Shown: positions 33,915 through 46,500 of the stretch, piece by piece
How the letters are laid out: each line of letters opens with the position of its first letter
Position numbering within the stretch: the first letter of the stretch is position 1
NCBI GenBank assembly: GCA_010094045.1
Contig: ML986614.1
Coordinates: forward strand, 209,336 to 273,335
From: Lojkania enalia
Taxonomy: Eukaryota; Ascomycota; Dothideomycetes; Pleosporales
Length of the DNA: 64,000 nucleotides
Reading direction: 5' to 3'
Notes under the pieces: model-generated
What the model was told of the DNA's origin: nothing
The model's input: only the letters and a program-made list of their open reading frames with translations
Databases searched by the model: none
Position numbers and translations under genes: made by a program

Positions 33915-35796
33915 TCAGGCATAGCTCCGTTTTTTCTCAACGACGCTCGTTTTCCGCCCCTTATTCCCGTTCAGTTTCTTAGTTCCCTCCTTCGACTCCT
34001 TCGACTCCTCGTCTATAGCATTCCCGTACATATATTTGCCCCGCTCATTAAAGATCGATCCAATACTGGCGCAAAGGGCCGTCGTGGGTGCGATCTCTTA
34101 CTTCAAAATCTCATCCAGACGGTTAGCAGCAGCGACCAGAGATGAGACAATACTAGGGAACTTTTCAAAAGCCTCAATACGATTGGATAACTCAGTTTCA
34201 GGTGTAGAGCGACGAGCCAGGAGCATCATGACCACCTGCCTGTAATACTCGCTCTTGTTTAATTCTTCATTGTGTACATTCTACAATACTGTTAGCGAGA
34301 TTGTTTCACCAAATCAGAAAAATATTCAGAGCCGAGAGGGGAGGGGGGGTATAATACAAATAGTCGTCAACACTTACAGCAGCGTCCAAGTCCCGGTGAA
34401 GCTGGCCATTGACGGCTTGCACAGTCTCCAAGTTTCACCGAAGCTAAGTATTGACGGTCTTTGTAGCATCCAAGGTCCGCTGGAGTTGAGCATTGGCTGC
34501 CTTTGAATTTGATAGGTCTGCTTGGCGTCGACTACCGGTGGATCTCGCATATGTCAAGTCCAATTGGAGCTTGGTATTCGCCTCTTTTACAGCAGCTAAG
34601 TCTTGATGAAGCTTGTTAGTAACGACTTGGGCCACGTTAGGCCATGGTTCTTCAAGCTGACGCTCGTACCGCGGATGAGGTAATAACTCTTCCATTTTTT
34701 TCAACTCGCCATCAGAGCCATGCTCGAGGCCAATGATATGTTTATCATCATCTTCCCCATCAAAGCTAAGACCGTAGGCTTTTGCTAATGTGGAGTACTG
34801 GGCGGTCGGAGAACGCTTGTTAGGGCTGCCATCGTCGCCGGAAGGAGTAATATTGCGCTTTAGGGAAGAGGTTGGCACTTGGCTATGCTTTGTTGTCGAA
34901 GTGACTCTAGACAAAGTGCGCTTCGGATTAAATTTTCCAATGCTGTGCTGCACCTTTGTGCTAGAGGCTAATGTGTGAGGTTTCAAGGAGGGCGACTCAG
35001 GTAACGTAGAAGGAACAGAGCTAATGGATTTAGAGATAGAGGTCGACTCGGAGCAATGGGTGGATTTTACAGTTTCGGAAGGGTCAGCTGAAATTGTGCG
35101 AAACTGTAGCGATTGAGGTATTGATGGCGCAAGCCTCGGCGGATACATGGGGTAGATGCATTCCGTAGGTGTTTCTGGGGGAGAATGTATCTCAGCGCAG
35201 GAGCTGAGGATTGTAGAATGTCCTTGAGATGCGTCATCATGACTAGGAGGAACATTTTCGGAATCGGCGCCATCTGTAGTCTCCTCTGCAATCTCTTGCG
35301 CAACTTGTAGTTCCATGCGAGTTTCCTTCTTTGGGCGGACAGGTTTGTACTCCACGACATCGGGGGCGCCAGAGAATGTATAGAGAATATTCTTACCACG
35401 CAATGGAGCTTGTGCAAATTCTGTATGATGATCATCCAAGAATGCTGGTCTTCCTCGATTCTTGCGGCCTGTCTTGATATGGCCTTGATGATTGAAGTCC
35501 CAGGGCCAGAACTTGCGCATCTCCTTCGCAGAATACGCCTTAGAGGCGAATACAACGTAACAGGCTTGATCGTCGAGATAGACATAGTGAGGAGGCTCAT
35601 CAGGGCTGCCGCGGGCAATGGGCAGAGTCACATTTCCGATGAATATTTTCCAGGTTGGATGGCCACGGATGAGATTCATTGAGCGCTCAATGAGATATTC
35701 GCTAGAGTCTCCATCGCCTTCTCCAGGCATCCAGACCGAGCGCATACGTTTGCCGTCGGAGATCATTTTCGGGTCCTCAGCAGAAGTGCCCGACAT
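33915..35796 (-). pseudogene. coiled-coil fungal protein gene interrupted by three stops
   Basis: The intact part is an ATG-started ORF of 450 codons (34447..35796), ended by TAG at 34444-34446. The coding frame plainly continues beyond it: TGA follows three codons later (34435-34437), then the frame is open to a typical intron (34281..34377; GTAAGT, GCTAAC, TTGTAG). The next exon starts with NVHNEELNKSEYYRQVVMML and is open except for one TAA (34098-34100), ending at a natural TGA at 33915-33917. Without the three stops the gene would encode about 594 aa. N-terminal text (GHPTWKIFIGNVTLPIARGS, YVVFASKAYSAKEMRKFWPW) looks folded; the middle is Ser/Pro-rich and disordered; the C-terminal part is a coiled coil with a Lys-rich tail. 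No family is recognised. It could still express a truncated 450-aa protein. Confidence 0.7.
34379..34510 (-). repeat. three diverged 42-45-bp repeats encoding coiled-coil units
   Basis: Three adjacent units share the pattern CCGTCAAT / CAGCTTC / CTTGGA. They encode NAQLQRTLDATK, a central copy with the two stops, and NGQLHRDLDAA. The repeat period matches one coiled-coil segment of about 14-15 residues. It lies inside the broken coiled-coil gene. Confidence 0.6.
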
Positions 35797-36675
35797 GGTG
35801 CGGAGAAAGCGACTAACCGACTAGCGACTTCTAAGTGGTCAATAAGTGCTGAATGAGAGGATATATATACGAAACTAAGTATATAAATAGAGTGATAAGA
35901 TGGATTAAGGTGCTAGGGAAAAGGAGGTAGGGCTTGGAAGCAAAGTAAGACCTAACGCTGTGTTGGACAAGAGTGAAGGAAAAGATTGGAATAGAGCCCT
36001 GGTGATGTTGACACAAGAAGAGGCTGCGAAATTGTTGATGAATTACGTAGATAGCTGTTGCTATAGGCAACCTGAAACTCGTCGTTGAAGTGATTCAGTG
36101 CCTCCTAATTCTTTCTGTGATATTTGAAGGTGAAAGTAAAGTGTACTAGATGCTGGAAATGACTCGATACAAACACTGCTTTCCATTGAACCATTGCCCC
36201 GGGGCACGATTGACAAGTCAGTTCTTCAAGAAATTATGAGTGATATGGGGAACTAACTATGACTATGGTAACAAAGACATCCGTGTTTTTCAAATAGTGA
36301 TCATTCACGGGCAACATGGATGTACAATAAGGCTTGACTAACAAAAACAATTACCAACCGTTGACTAATCAGTATTTGAAACCCTGAACATCAAGATATT
36401 GAATATTTCTTGCTGATGGAGATCAATAGATAGCATGCGGTGTGTTGGGGAGGTGTTGTAGCACCCACATGGACGAACCAGTGAACGCGCAAGAAACTTG
36501 ATGACGAGCTTGACGTCTCCATCGACCAATCATACGGTAGCGCCAAGATAAGGACGAACACTCGACGGACCTCCATCACAACGACCTGCAAAGCCGCCAC
36601 TCTACCCCCGACCACGCCTTAAACCGAGCCGCTCGAGCATCAATTGCGCGACAATCGCTCACTACCGCGGCCAAG
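35797..36675. promoter_or_regulatory. divergent intergenic region upstream of nuo51
   Basis: About 0.88 kb between divergent start codons. The left part (35830-36060) is AT-rich with TATATATA near 35861-35868; the right end has a CCACCGCGG-like GC-rich 5' leader for nuo51. No gene is recognised. Confidence 0.4.
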
Positions 36676-38306
36676 ATGCTCGCACGGCACGCACCGACTG
36701 CTCAGGCCCTGGGCGTCGTCTCCCAGCGAGCTCTGCCAGCAGCAGCAGCATCATCATCATCACGCCTTTCGACCGCCACCACGCCATCGCGACAGCAAAC
36801 GAGAACTTTGGCAACCGTCCAGGATGGTACACCCAAGAGGACATATGGCGGCCTCAAGGACCAGGACAGGATCTTTCAGAACCTCTATGGCCACCACGGC
36901 GCTGATTTGAAGAGCGCTATGAAATATGGCGACTGGCACAAGACCAAGGAGATCATCCTGAAGGGCCACGATTGGGTATGCGCGGCTTGCAAACACACAG
37001 AGACAATAGCTAACCGACCCAAAGATTATCTCGGAAATCAAGAAGTCGGGTCTTCGCGGCCGAGGTGGTGCTGGTTTCCCCTCTGGATTGAAATGGGTAC
37101 GTCCAGCGTGCACTGAGGTAGACTAGTTCATTGCTAACCGTGATTCAGTCGTTCATGAACTTCAAGGACTGGGATAAAGATAGTAAGCCACGTTATCTTG
37201 TTGTAAACGCCGATGAGGGAGAGCCGGGGACCTGTAAAGACAGAGAAATCATGCGAAAGGACCCGCACAAACTCGTCGAGGGCTGTCTTGTTGCTGGGCG
37301 TGCCATGAATGCAACTGCTGCCTACATCTATATCCGAGGAGAATTTTATCATGAAGCCACCGTTCTTCAACGCGCTATCCAGGAAGCATATCAGGCTGGG
37401 CTTATTGGTAAGAATGCGTGCGGATCCGGATACGACTTCGATGTCTACATTCACCGAGGAATGGGCGCTTATGTCTGTGGCGAGGAAACTTCACTCATTG
37501 AATCGCTAGAGGGAAAGCCCGGCAAGCCCCGTCTGAAGCCCCCGTTCCCGGCCGCCGTTGGTCTTTTTGGGTGTCCATCTACTGTTGCCAATGTTGAAAC
37601 AGTTGCTGTCGCCCCCACCATCTGCCGACGTGGAGGTGACTGGTTCTCGTCGTTTGGCCGTGAGCGTAACCAGGGCACTAAGCTCTTTTGTATATCCGGT
37701 CATGTCAAAAACCCATGCACAGTAGAAGAAGAGATGAGCATTCCGCTTCGAGAACTCATTGAGAAGCATTGTGGTGGAGTACGTGGCGGGTGGGACAACC
37801 TTTTGGCTGTCATTCCTGGCGGCTCCTCCACCCCAATTCTCCCAGCCAAGATCTGCGCCGACCAGCTCATGGACTTTGACGCCCTCAAGGATTCGCAATC
37901 TGGTCTCGGCACGGCCGCAGTTATTGTCATGGATAAGTCAACCGATGTTGTCCGAGCCATCGCCCGTCTATCCAAGTTCTATCACCACGAATCTTGTGGT
38001 CAGTGCACACCTTGCCGCGAGGGATCGAAGTGGACGCATCAGATTATGGAGCGGTTTGAGAAGGGCATGGCTAGAGAGCGGGAAATCGATATGCTTCAGG
38101 AGTTAACCAAGCAGGTAGAAGGCCACACGATATGTGCATTAGGGGAAGCTTTTGCCTGGCCATTGCAGGGCTTGATCAGGCATTTCCGACCGGAGCTAGA
38201 AGCCAGGGTAAGGGAGTATGCGCAGAAGACAGGCGGCGAGGCTTTGGCCGGTGGCTGGAATCATGATGCTCAGAAAAAGGGAGCTTTGATTTCCCCGGGA
38301 CAGTAA
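36676..38306 (+). CDS. nuo51: NADH:ubiquinone oxidoreductase 51-kDa subunit (complex I)
   Basis: 509-aa flavoprotein subunit (NDUFV1/NuoF type), which oxidises NADH with FMN and passes electrons to cluster N3 in the mitochondrial matrix arm. Three exons: 36676..36975, 37025..37096 (72 nt) and 37149..38306; introns of 49 and 52 nt (GTATGC...CTAACC...AAAG and GTACGT...CTAACC...TTCAG), all phase 0. Residues 1 to about 45 form a Ser/Ala/Arg-rich presequence including a CAG/CAT trinucleotide run. The small middle exon encodes [16 protein letters not shown], the flavin-binding loop. Further hallmarks are [34 protein letters not shown], and the cluster ligands [11 protein letters not shown] and the later Cys in GHTICALGE. 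Complete and typical. Confidence 0.97.
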
Positions 38307-38612
38307 GGAATATGATCAGACACATTTTGTACAATTTTCCTTTGTTCTCTAGGCGAGTCCTCGAGTCGCCAGATTGTACATAGTGTATTCTCAGTGCCAA
38401 AACCTTTGAGTTTAAAATAGTAGCCCAACTTTCTTGTGATTGACGGTGATTGCTTGAACGTTGACATTAATGACTTGGTATCATCCAAACTCCGCTATCT
38501 AGCTTTTAGATCCGGTGTGCCTTGATCCTAATGCATTCATTACCGATGGGTTCCTTAGGTGCGTCCCAAAATAAGCCGTGATACTTCACCAAGCAATGAG
38601 GTCCTAAGCACA
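38307..38612. other. short convergent intergenic region
   Basis: 306 bp between the stop codons of nuo51 (+) and cdc31 (-). No feature beyond the presumed 3' UTRs. Confidence 0.4.
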
Positions 38613-39428
38613 CTAACCAAGACAGATGTTAATGAACTCCTCTCGGCTGATTGCATTATCGCCATCCATATCAAACTCCTCAATCATTGCAACAAGTTCG
38701 TCCTCCTGCAAACCTTCGCCCAGCTCTCTTGCGACTCGCCGCAAATCCTCCAGCGTGATTCTCCCCTTACCGCCGTCATCAAACAAATCGAACGCGCGAT
38801 TGATCTCCTCTGTAGGATCTCGTTGCAGAATTCGTGTCGCCATCAGCGTCTGGAAACTCTGAAATGATAGTAGAAGTCGGGGCGGGGACTGGTAGGCTTG
38901 TTGCGCGGCTTGTTTCGCCTTTGAGGAGCCCGGGGCGGGCTGCGAGGGTGATTGCACACCATGGGTGTGGAGAATGGCGAGGATTTCTTGCTTGGGTAGG
39001 TCGAAGCCAAGGGCTTTCATGGCCACTTTGAGTTCATGGTAGTCAATATATTGGTCCTTGTCTAAGTCGAAAAGGTTGAACTACCATCCGATCCCAGTTA
39101 GCTTTCCAGTCATTTCTAAATCTAGGATGCGCGCACAACCCAGGCGCAGGATGAGAGGGCTGCTTACAGCTTCTGTGATTTCTTCCCTTTGCTCTTCGCT
39201 CAATTCCGCCAGACTGTTCTGCCCCGCCTGGTCTAATCTCTCTCTATCCTCGCGCAACTTTCGCTCGCGCTCAAATCGCTCGGCTTCAGCCCTTTGTTGT
39301 GACTTTGCGGTACTACCAAATGCGGCTGCGGGCGTGCTGAACGTGTTCTGGGAAGGGCCTGGCGCATTGGAGCGACCGAGGCCATATCGCGGGGCGAGGC
39401 CAGGGTTTGTGGAAGGCGCTGTCGCCAT
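38613..39428 (-). CDS. cdc31: centrin Cdc31-like EF-hand protein
   Basis: 242 aa, two exons: 39168..39428 and 38613..39080; the 87-nt intron (GTAAGC, GCTAAC, GGTAG) falls at EITEA|FNLFDLDKD, inside the first EF-hand. The N-terminus (about 1-75) is a variable, Ala/Ser/Arg-rich extension. EF1 loop DLDKDQYIDYHE and the last loop DMDGDNAISREE are canonical. The third (DLFDDGGKGRITLEDL) is degenerate and the second is replaced by an insertion of about 30 residues rich in Gln, Ala and Ser. The RILQRDPTEEINRAFDLFDD block is typical of centrins. Cdc31 acts in spindle pole body duplication and in TREX-2 at nuclear pores. The C-terminal ICLG may hide a further terminal intron (possible GTTAGT donor at the stop), so the last residues are uncertain. 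Confidence 0.85.
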
Positions 39429-40526
39429 CAGCAGCAAAATCTGGTATTGTTGTGATCCGAGTTGTGAGGTAGCGAGAAGCGCTGAAGGGGAGCTAGGAAT
39501 TGGTGTTTTCAGATTTTCTTTGTTGTTTAGATGTGGTATTGAAATATGCAGTCGCACTTGACGCGTCCGCGCGATTGTGATGGAAGCTTAGCGTTGCACT
39601 AGCCGGTTAAAGGATGCATGGATGTCGACGTGGTTGGCGTTCGAGCTCGTGAACTTCTGTGGCGCCTACATAAGTATTCCGTACCGTCACTTGGACATGA
39701 GAGAGCGTCGCAAGTAGTAGGAGCTTGACCCGAGTAAATCCGAGGGAATATCACTAAATCAAAAGCGATTATCAGGAGACATAGGGTCGTGGATCAGACT
39801 TCGATATGCCTCGCTGTAGCCTGATGGAAGCCTGGCGTCGCTTGCGTGCAAAAGAAGTTTTTGGCCGAGTGGATGGGGCTGGAACGGCCTTCTAGCTAGC
39901 TATACAGACTGCTCTCGAGGACGAAGAAGTGTTTCGAGTGCTCAAGAAACTTTTGCATTTGCGGGGCTGAGCGAACCAGGCAGAAGTAGGTAGCACTAGG
40001 AAACCATCCAGGCAAACCTACTATGCAATGCGTATATGCACCAGAAAAGGCAACCATTGGCTGGCAGTCACTAGCTTATACATCTTCGTCTATGAAGGGC
40101 AGTTTGTAGCGCACTCCCAAGGTTGCGACCCATGAATGTCCACAGGTGCAACCGATCCACGTGATCATACGCCAAGAACCCAGCGCCGCCCGCCTGGACA
40201 CTCAACAACAACTGCGCTCACTCTTCTTCACTTGCCCCCGTCACTCCTTCTCTTCGCCGCGGCCGCATCCTTATATACTGGCCACGCTCTCTAGGCCTTC
40301 TCTCATTCCTTTTCTTTACCAACTTCAGATGCAAATAATCTTGCCCGCGACTTTCCCTCCGACCCCCATTTCTTAGCGCGTTCCGCATACGGAGTGAGCT
40401 GCAACGTCTATCGCCCTAACTCACCAACTTCATCCGTCCACGCCAGCCACCCCGACGCGACAACCCCCCGCGCATCGGCTCATCCATAACTGACTACACA
40501 AACGCGCTACCGCTGCATCCTCCAAA
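39429..40526. promoter_or_regulatory. shared intergenic region between cdc31 and nup145
   Basis: About 1.1 kb between divergent start codons, presumably both promoters. The nup145 leader (40150-40520) is C/T-rich, as expected for a fungal 5' UTR. No gene is recognised. Confidence 0.45.
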
Positions 40527-43500
40527 ATGTCTTTTGGAGGGGGCGGCTTCGGGGGCTTTGGCTCCTCCAACAATCAGTCCACCTTTGGTGGTTTTGGGTC
40601 AAACACGAACGCCAATACTGGTAAGTGCCTTCCTTCCTTTATGAATATTGCAAGGACGTGCTCGCGATGCGGTCAACCATGTGCCTGCGAACAATGAGCG
40701 TCACCGGCCAAATCGGAACAATCTCTCTAACTCGGCCTTCCGCGTATCCAGGGTTCGGCTCGAACACGAACACGACTGGCAGCACCATGTTTGGTCAATC
40801 GAACAACACCTTCGGAGGTAGCACTGGCTTCGGCGGCAACAACGCCAGTAGCTCTCCCTTTGGAGGCGGAGGTACGTCGAAGGTTTGCGCGTCCTTGTCG
40901 CGTCGTCTTTTGGAGTTTAACTTATTCCGGATCTCGCGCACACGGCGGCTTTGCTCAGTCATTGAATTCCCCCCTTCTCTCAAAGAGCATAAACTCCTTG
41001 GCGCTTGTCGAGATGTTGTGTCCCTCGTTTACTCTTGTGTCTGGAGCCTCTTGATTTTGTTTCTTTTTTTTTTATTTTATACGCCGAGCACGCTGCTAAC
41101 GTTTTTGGTTCAATAGGATTTGGCAGTAAGCCCACAACCAGCTTCGGTTCACAGCCCTTCGGCACCAACACTTCCGGTGGAGGTCTCTTCGGAGGTGGCA
41201 GCACTTCATCTGCCCCTAGTTTTGGCGGCTTTGGGTCAACTGCAACTAACACTTCGACTGGCTTTGGAAGTGGTGGCACTAGTGGTGGCCTTTTTGGCCA
41301 GAATAAAACAGGTTTTGGCGGTTCTTCTACTGGCAACACCTTGTTCGGAGGCGGCAGTACAAGTGGCTTCGGCTCGAACACGACTAGTGGCTTCGGCGGG
41401 ACTAATACCGGTGGTTTCGGCAGCTCAACCCAAGCAGCACCCAACAATGGTACTGCAAGCACACCCTTCAATGCCTTCACTGAGAAAGACTCCACTGGCC
41501 AGCAGCAGTATCAGACAATCACATTTCAACAACCCTATCTGCATTACTCTTTAGAGGAGCTAAGGCTGGTAGATTACAACCAAGGTCGGCGCTATGGCAA
41601 TTCAAACGGCCAAGGAGGAGCATTCGGTCAGAGCACTGGTTTCGGTGGATTTGGTTCTACGAACACGTCAACCGGCTTTGGATCCAACACCAATACCAGT
41701 GGAGGCATTTTCGCGAATACTGGCAACACAGGATCCGGATTCGGTCAGAGTAATACCTCTGGATTCGGTAGCAACACTGGTGGCGGCCTTTTCGGACAGA
41801 ACAAACCCGCCGGTGGTTTGTTTAGCTCCACAGCTACCAGTCAACCCAGTTCAGGCGGCCTATTTGGCAGCTCGACTACAAATACAGGCGGTTTCGGATC
41901 CGGTACCACAGGTGGCACAGGTTTTGGTTCTTCGACGACAGGAGGTCTATTCGGAAATCAAAATCAAGCTAAACCAGCTTTCGGTGGCTTTGGTTCAACT
42001 ACCAACGCTAGTAACACCGGACCCAATCTTTTCGGCGGCTCAACTACCGGCGGCTTCGGACAGTCAGGTTCCACTTCTAGTGGGCTGTTCGGCCAGCAGA
42101 ATCAGTCTTCGTCTGCACCGGCCTTTGGATCGAGCCAGCAGACAGCTGGCACTTCGGGTGGTCTCTTCGGTGGAGGTAGCAGCACCTTTGGTCAGAACCA
42201 GCAGAACCAGAACCAGCAGAACCAGAACCAGAACCAACAGTCTGGAGGGTTGTTCTCTGGGTTCGGTCAGAGCAATCAAAATCAGCAGAAGCCTGGAGGT
42301 CTGTTTGGAGGCTCTACCACAGGCACAGGTGGTGGTTTGTTTGGATCAAGCAATCAAAATCAGCCGTCAGGTGGCCTCTTTGGCAATACAAGTAATCAAA
42401 ATCAAACTGGTGGGCTCTTCGGCAACAAACCTGCCACCACAGGTGGTGGACTCTTTGGTAGCAATACCGGAACATCTCAAACATCTACAGGAGGAGGTCT
42501 CTTTGGGAATCTCGGCACCCAGAATACTCAACAGACCTCGGGCTCGAGTTTGTTCGGAGGTCAGCAGACCCAGCCAAAGTCAGGGGGACTCTTTGGCAGC
42601 TCTGCCACTACAAATACTGGCGGTGGGCTGTTTGGAAATTTAGGTCAAAGCACCAGCAATGCTTCTAACCTTGGCGGTCCAACCCTTTTTAGCTCCCAGA
42701 ACCAACAACAATCGCAGCAATCATCCCTCAACAACAGCTTGTTTGGCGCCTCGGGTGGCTCATTGCTGCAGACATCTATGAACACGAATCCATATGGAAA
42801 CGATGCCTTGTTTGCTGGCTTAGCTACCCCCACACAAAGCCCGGGCCCGCTCGCAACCCCCTTGTCCAGCAGCCAGAAGAGCAGGAAGAGCGCAATCTTG
42901 CCGCAACACAAATTGAATCCTTCTGCGTCGACCCGACTCTTAACGCCACAGAATAGGAAGATTGGCGGATATGGATTCACGTATTCTACTTACAGTACAC
43001 CCAACAGCGCTAGCAGCGCCTCAAGCCCTGGTTACTCCTCCAGCTTGTTCAGCCCAGGCAGCCTCACGCGGTCCCTCGGCAAGAGTCTCTCAACAAGCAA
43101 TCTTCGGAACAGTTTCACTCCAGAGACTAGCATATTAGCTCCAGGGGCATTCTCGACGACTGGGCGTTCTTTTGGAGGCAGCATGAAGAAGCTGAGCATC
43201 AATCGCAACATCAACCGTGTTCCTCTATTTGATGAGCCTCCATCGACTACAAAAAGGGTCAGCTTCGCTGGACCCTCAAATGGTGCTGCTGTGGCTAACG
43301 GTACAAATGCCGCTGAGACAAACGGAATAACGGGCGGCGAGATTGTCTTGCGAGATAATTCAGAGAATGTCTCTCCAGGCGAGGGGTCTTCACGCACTTC
43401 GTCTACAGTCAATGGCGATGCGACGGCTGCGACACCTAGACGTCCCGAAATGGAGCAAGTCAATGGCAATGATCTTACTCCAGTACCAGAACTGCGTGCA

Positions 43501-46500
43501 TTGGCCCCCCGCACTTCGTCGTCCTCAAATGTTGATTCTGGTATGCTCCCGGGAGATCCTGTAGCCGGAGAGTATTGGTCATTACCTCCTTTAGAAGACT
43601 TGAAGAAAATGAGTCGCCGTGAACTTCAGGAAGTCCCCAACTTTGTTGTAGGACGTAAGAAGATTGGCAAAATCGAGTTCAACTTTGGTCGTCCGGTGGA
43701 TCTTACTGGGGTAGACCTTGACAAGCTCTTCGGTGATATTATACTGCTAACTCACCGCCATGCATCGGTCTATGGAGAATCGTGCTCTGTAGACAAGGTT
43801 CCCAATGGCACTGGTATAAACGTCGAATCTCGGGTTATCCTCGAGAATTCCTGGCCACGCCGGGGCAAGAGCTTGCCTGTCAAGGACAATGGACTGCTGG
43901 TTAAAAAACATATTGAGCGTCTCAAGCGAGTAGGAGGAACTAATATCGAGCGGTACATTGCAGAGACTGGCGAATGGATCTTTACTGTTCCCCACTTCAG
44001 CTCTTATGGATTCAACTATGATGACTTCAGCGATGAAGACGACGAGGAGTCAAGCGAATTGAGCTCTATCCCCGACAGTCCGGCCCAACACCCCTCTGTC
44101 CAAATAGCAGGTACTCCACAACGTGGTTCATTTGCAAGCCCAACCCAGTCCCAGTCCAGCCCGGATGATACATTCGATTTCAAGAAGGTAAAGCGCAAAC
44201 GAGTCAGCGTTCCTGGTGGTTTCGGCGATGACGCTGTGTATGAGGAAGACGTGGAGGAAGGCATGAATGCTGCTAGCGAGTCTTTTTTAGGGGAACGCTC
44301 TGTGGATTCACTCGATGGTCAACATGACGCCGACTTTTCTAAAGAGAGCGAAGCTAGATTGGTCGTGGATCAGGACATGGCAGATCCTCTTTCTGCACCA
44401 GTCCAAACTACGGAGCCGCATACTGCCAAGGAATCAGAGCCTTTTAAGGATTCGATAAAGCCCAAATCAATTCTCAAACCACAGTCTTCGAGGCCAGCTT
44501 TCGGGACTCCTTCCAAGGGCCAACTCGTATTTGACGATGACTGGGCAAATTTGCTCCAACGGACGATCAGCCCAAAGAAGCAGGACCGGCAAGCCCTTCG
44601 GGAGAATCAGGGTAATGTACTTCGAAGGCAAAACGGAACCAGCGCCGGCCCGGGCCAGCCTCCAAATGGCTCTATCATTATGACAAGGATGGACTTGATG
44701 GAATCTCTATTTGGTAGAACGGATCGTCAGGACTTGACAGTGATGAGGACGGACCATGGAATTGAGGTTTGACTTCCCTTTCCCTGGCATGTTTGATTTT
44801 TAAGGCGCAATTCTTGAATTTTCTACCCAAATTGTCTTCCGGGCCTTATCCATTTATGTATGTAGCACAAATTGAGTGGGGACAAGATTTGCTAAACTCT
44901 TGTCTCTTAGTTACCTTATCCAAAGCGCCCCAAAACCTCCCAAGATCTCGACATCCTAAATGAATCCGAGAAGCAATTCCATTCCTGCAACAAACCGCAT
45001 TTCAGCGACACTGGTGTTCTAGTCTATGCGAACAAAGGCCCTATCAATCTCGAGGACGGCATTTTTGCCACGGTGCAGGCCCCCATCGTCGGTGCCTCTA
45101 AGGACATTCGGTTCTTGAAATTGCCAACATTTTCCGACGTAAGTACAGTAGTAGTGTGGTGTCCATCGAAGATAATTAATGCAATATAGGCCGTCCCATC
45201 AACACTTGACGCCCAGAGAAATCAAACAATGATTACGACTAGCAGTGGTGTTTCGGCGGCACAATTAATTGTAGACCCCCCGTTTGACTTTGCTGATATC
45301 GCGAAATCTGTTGATGTCAGTAATGCAAGAGGCATACACGAACAGCAAGCGTGGCAGCTTCTGTCTATCCTATTTGATGAGACCGACCAGGCTCCGAGCG
45401 ATATGACGGATGCTCTCTTTCAGCAGCACAAGGAACGGTATCGCAAAGACAAACTATCCGAATTTTGGGAGTCTCTTGTGTACGCCGACACACAACAACA
45501 CGCCCAGAGAGCTGGTACTGCAGAAGAGAAGGCTATTGCTTATCTCAGCGGACACAATGTTGCTGATGCTTGCCTTGCACTTTTGGTTGGCCAGGATCTT
45601 CGATTAGCAACCATGCTCTCTCAAATTGGAGGTGACTTGATGATGCGACGCGACATAGTCTCTCAGATCGAGGAATGGCGACGTATGGACGCTCTCTCCG
45701 AGATGAATGACTCCGTGCGTGCTTTGTATGAGTTGCTCGCGGGTAATTGCGCACAGGCAGAGGGTAAAATCGGAGATGGACGTGAGAACAAAGCGACATC
45801 ATTCAACATTGCAGGACGATTTCGCCTCGACTGGAGGCGTGCCTTTGGTCTTCGCCTCTGGTACGGCACACTTGTCGACGAGCCTATTGAGCTCGCTGTT
45901 GCCCAATTTGCGGATGCTCTTCGTGACAATTTGGAAGATGTCAAGCCAGTACCTTGGTTCATCGAGCAAGGGGTTGATATGGGTTGGAGTGATCCGGAGA
46001 AGGAGAATCGCGAGGACATCCTTTGGGGTATCCTAAAGCTCTACGCATCTTCCAAGTTGGACATTCCAGCCAACACTGAAGATATTCTTGCACCGGAAAA
46101 CGTCTCTGGACACCCGCTCGATGCGCGACTTTCATTCCAGCTGTTCCAGCTTTTTAAGTCCCGACAAAACGATCCCGATGAACTGGATGAGCGCAAAGTG
46201 GGCATGCCCACTGTCCGCGCTAGTGACGGCGTTCGAGGGTCTTTGTTATCATCCACAACGTCTCAAACCGAGAACGATGAGCAGGCCGAAGACCCGTTAG
46301 TTGAACTAGGCGATAAACTTACGTTGACATATGCAGCTTCACTGCACACTGCACAACACTGGACGACCGCCGTATTTATTTACACTCATTTGTCCTCCTC
46401 TGAATTGCGCGAGCATTATATTCGAACCTTACTAGCGCAGTTTTCGAACACGTATACTGTCCATGAGCATGACCCGACATACCAGTATCTTAATACTCTT

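Noticed and set aside
34062..34099. A 36-nt intron that would remove the TAA at 34098-34100
   Set aside because: It would start GTAAGA and end CCAG, but 36 nt is too short for splicing, and the 36 nt themselves read as sensible coding sequence in frame.
38520..38625. Terminal intron for cdc31 starting GTTAGT at its stop codon
   Set aside because: No convincing acceptor and branch combination restores a centrin-like tail; kept as an uncertainty only.
41585..43000. Long alternative frames across the FG-repeat region of nup145
   Set aside because: The repeat codons (GGT TTC GGT and similar) open all frames; only the FG/GLFG frame continues into the NUP98 domain.
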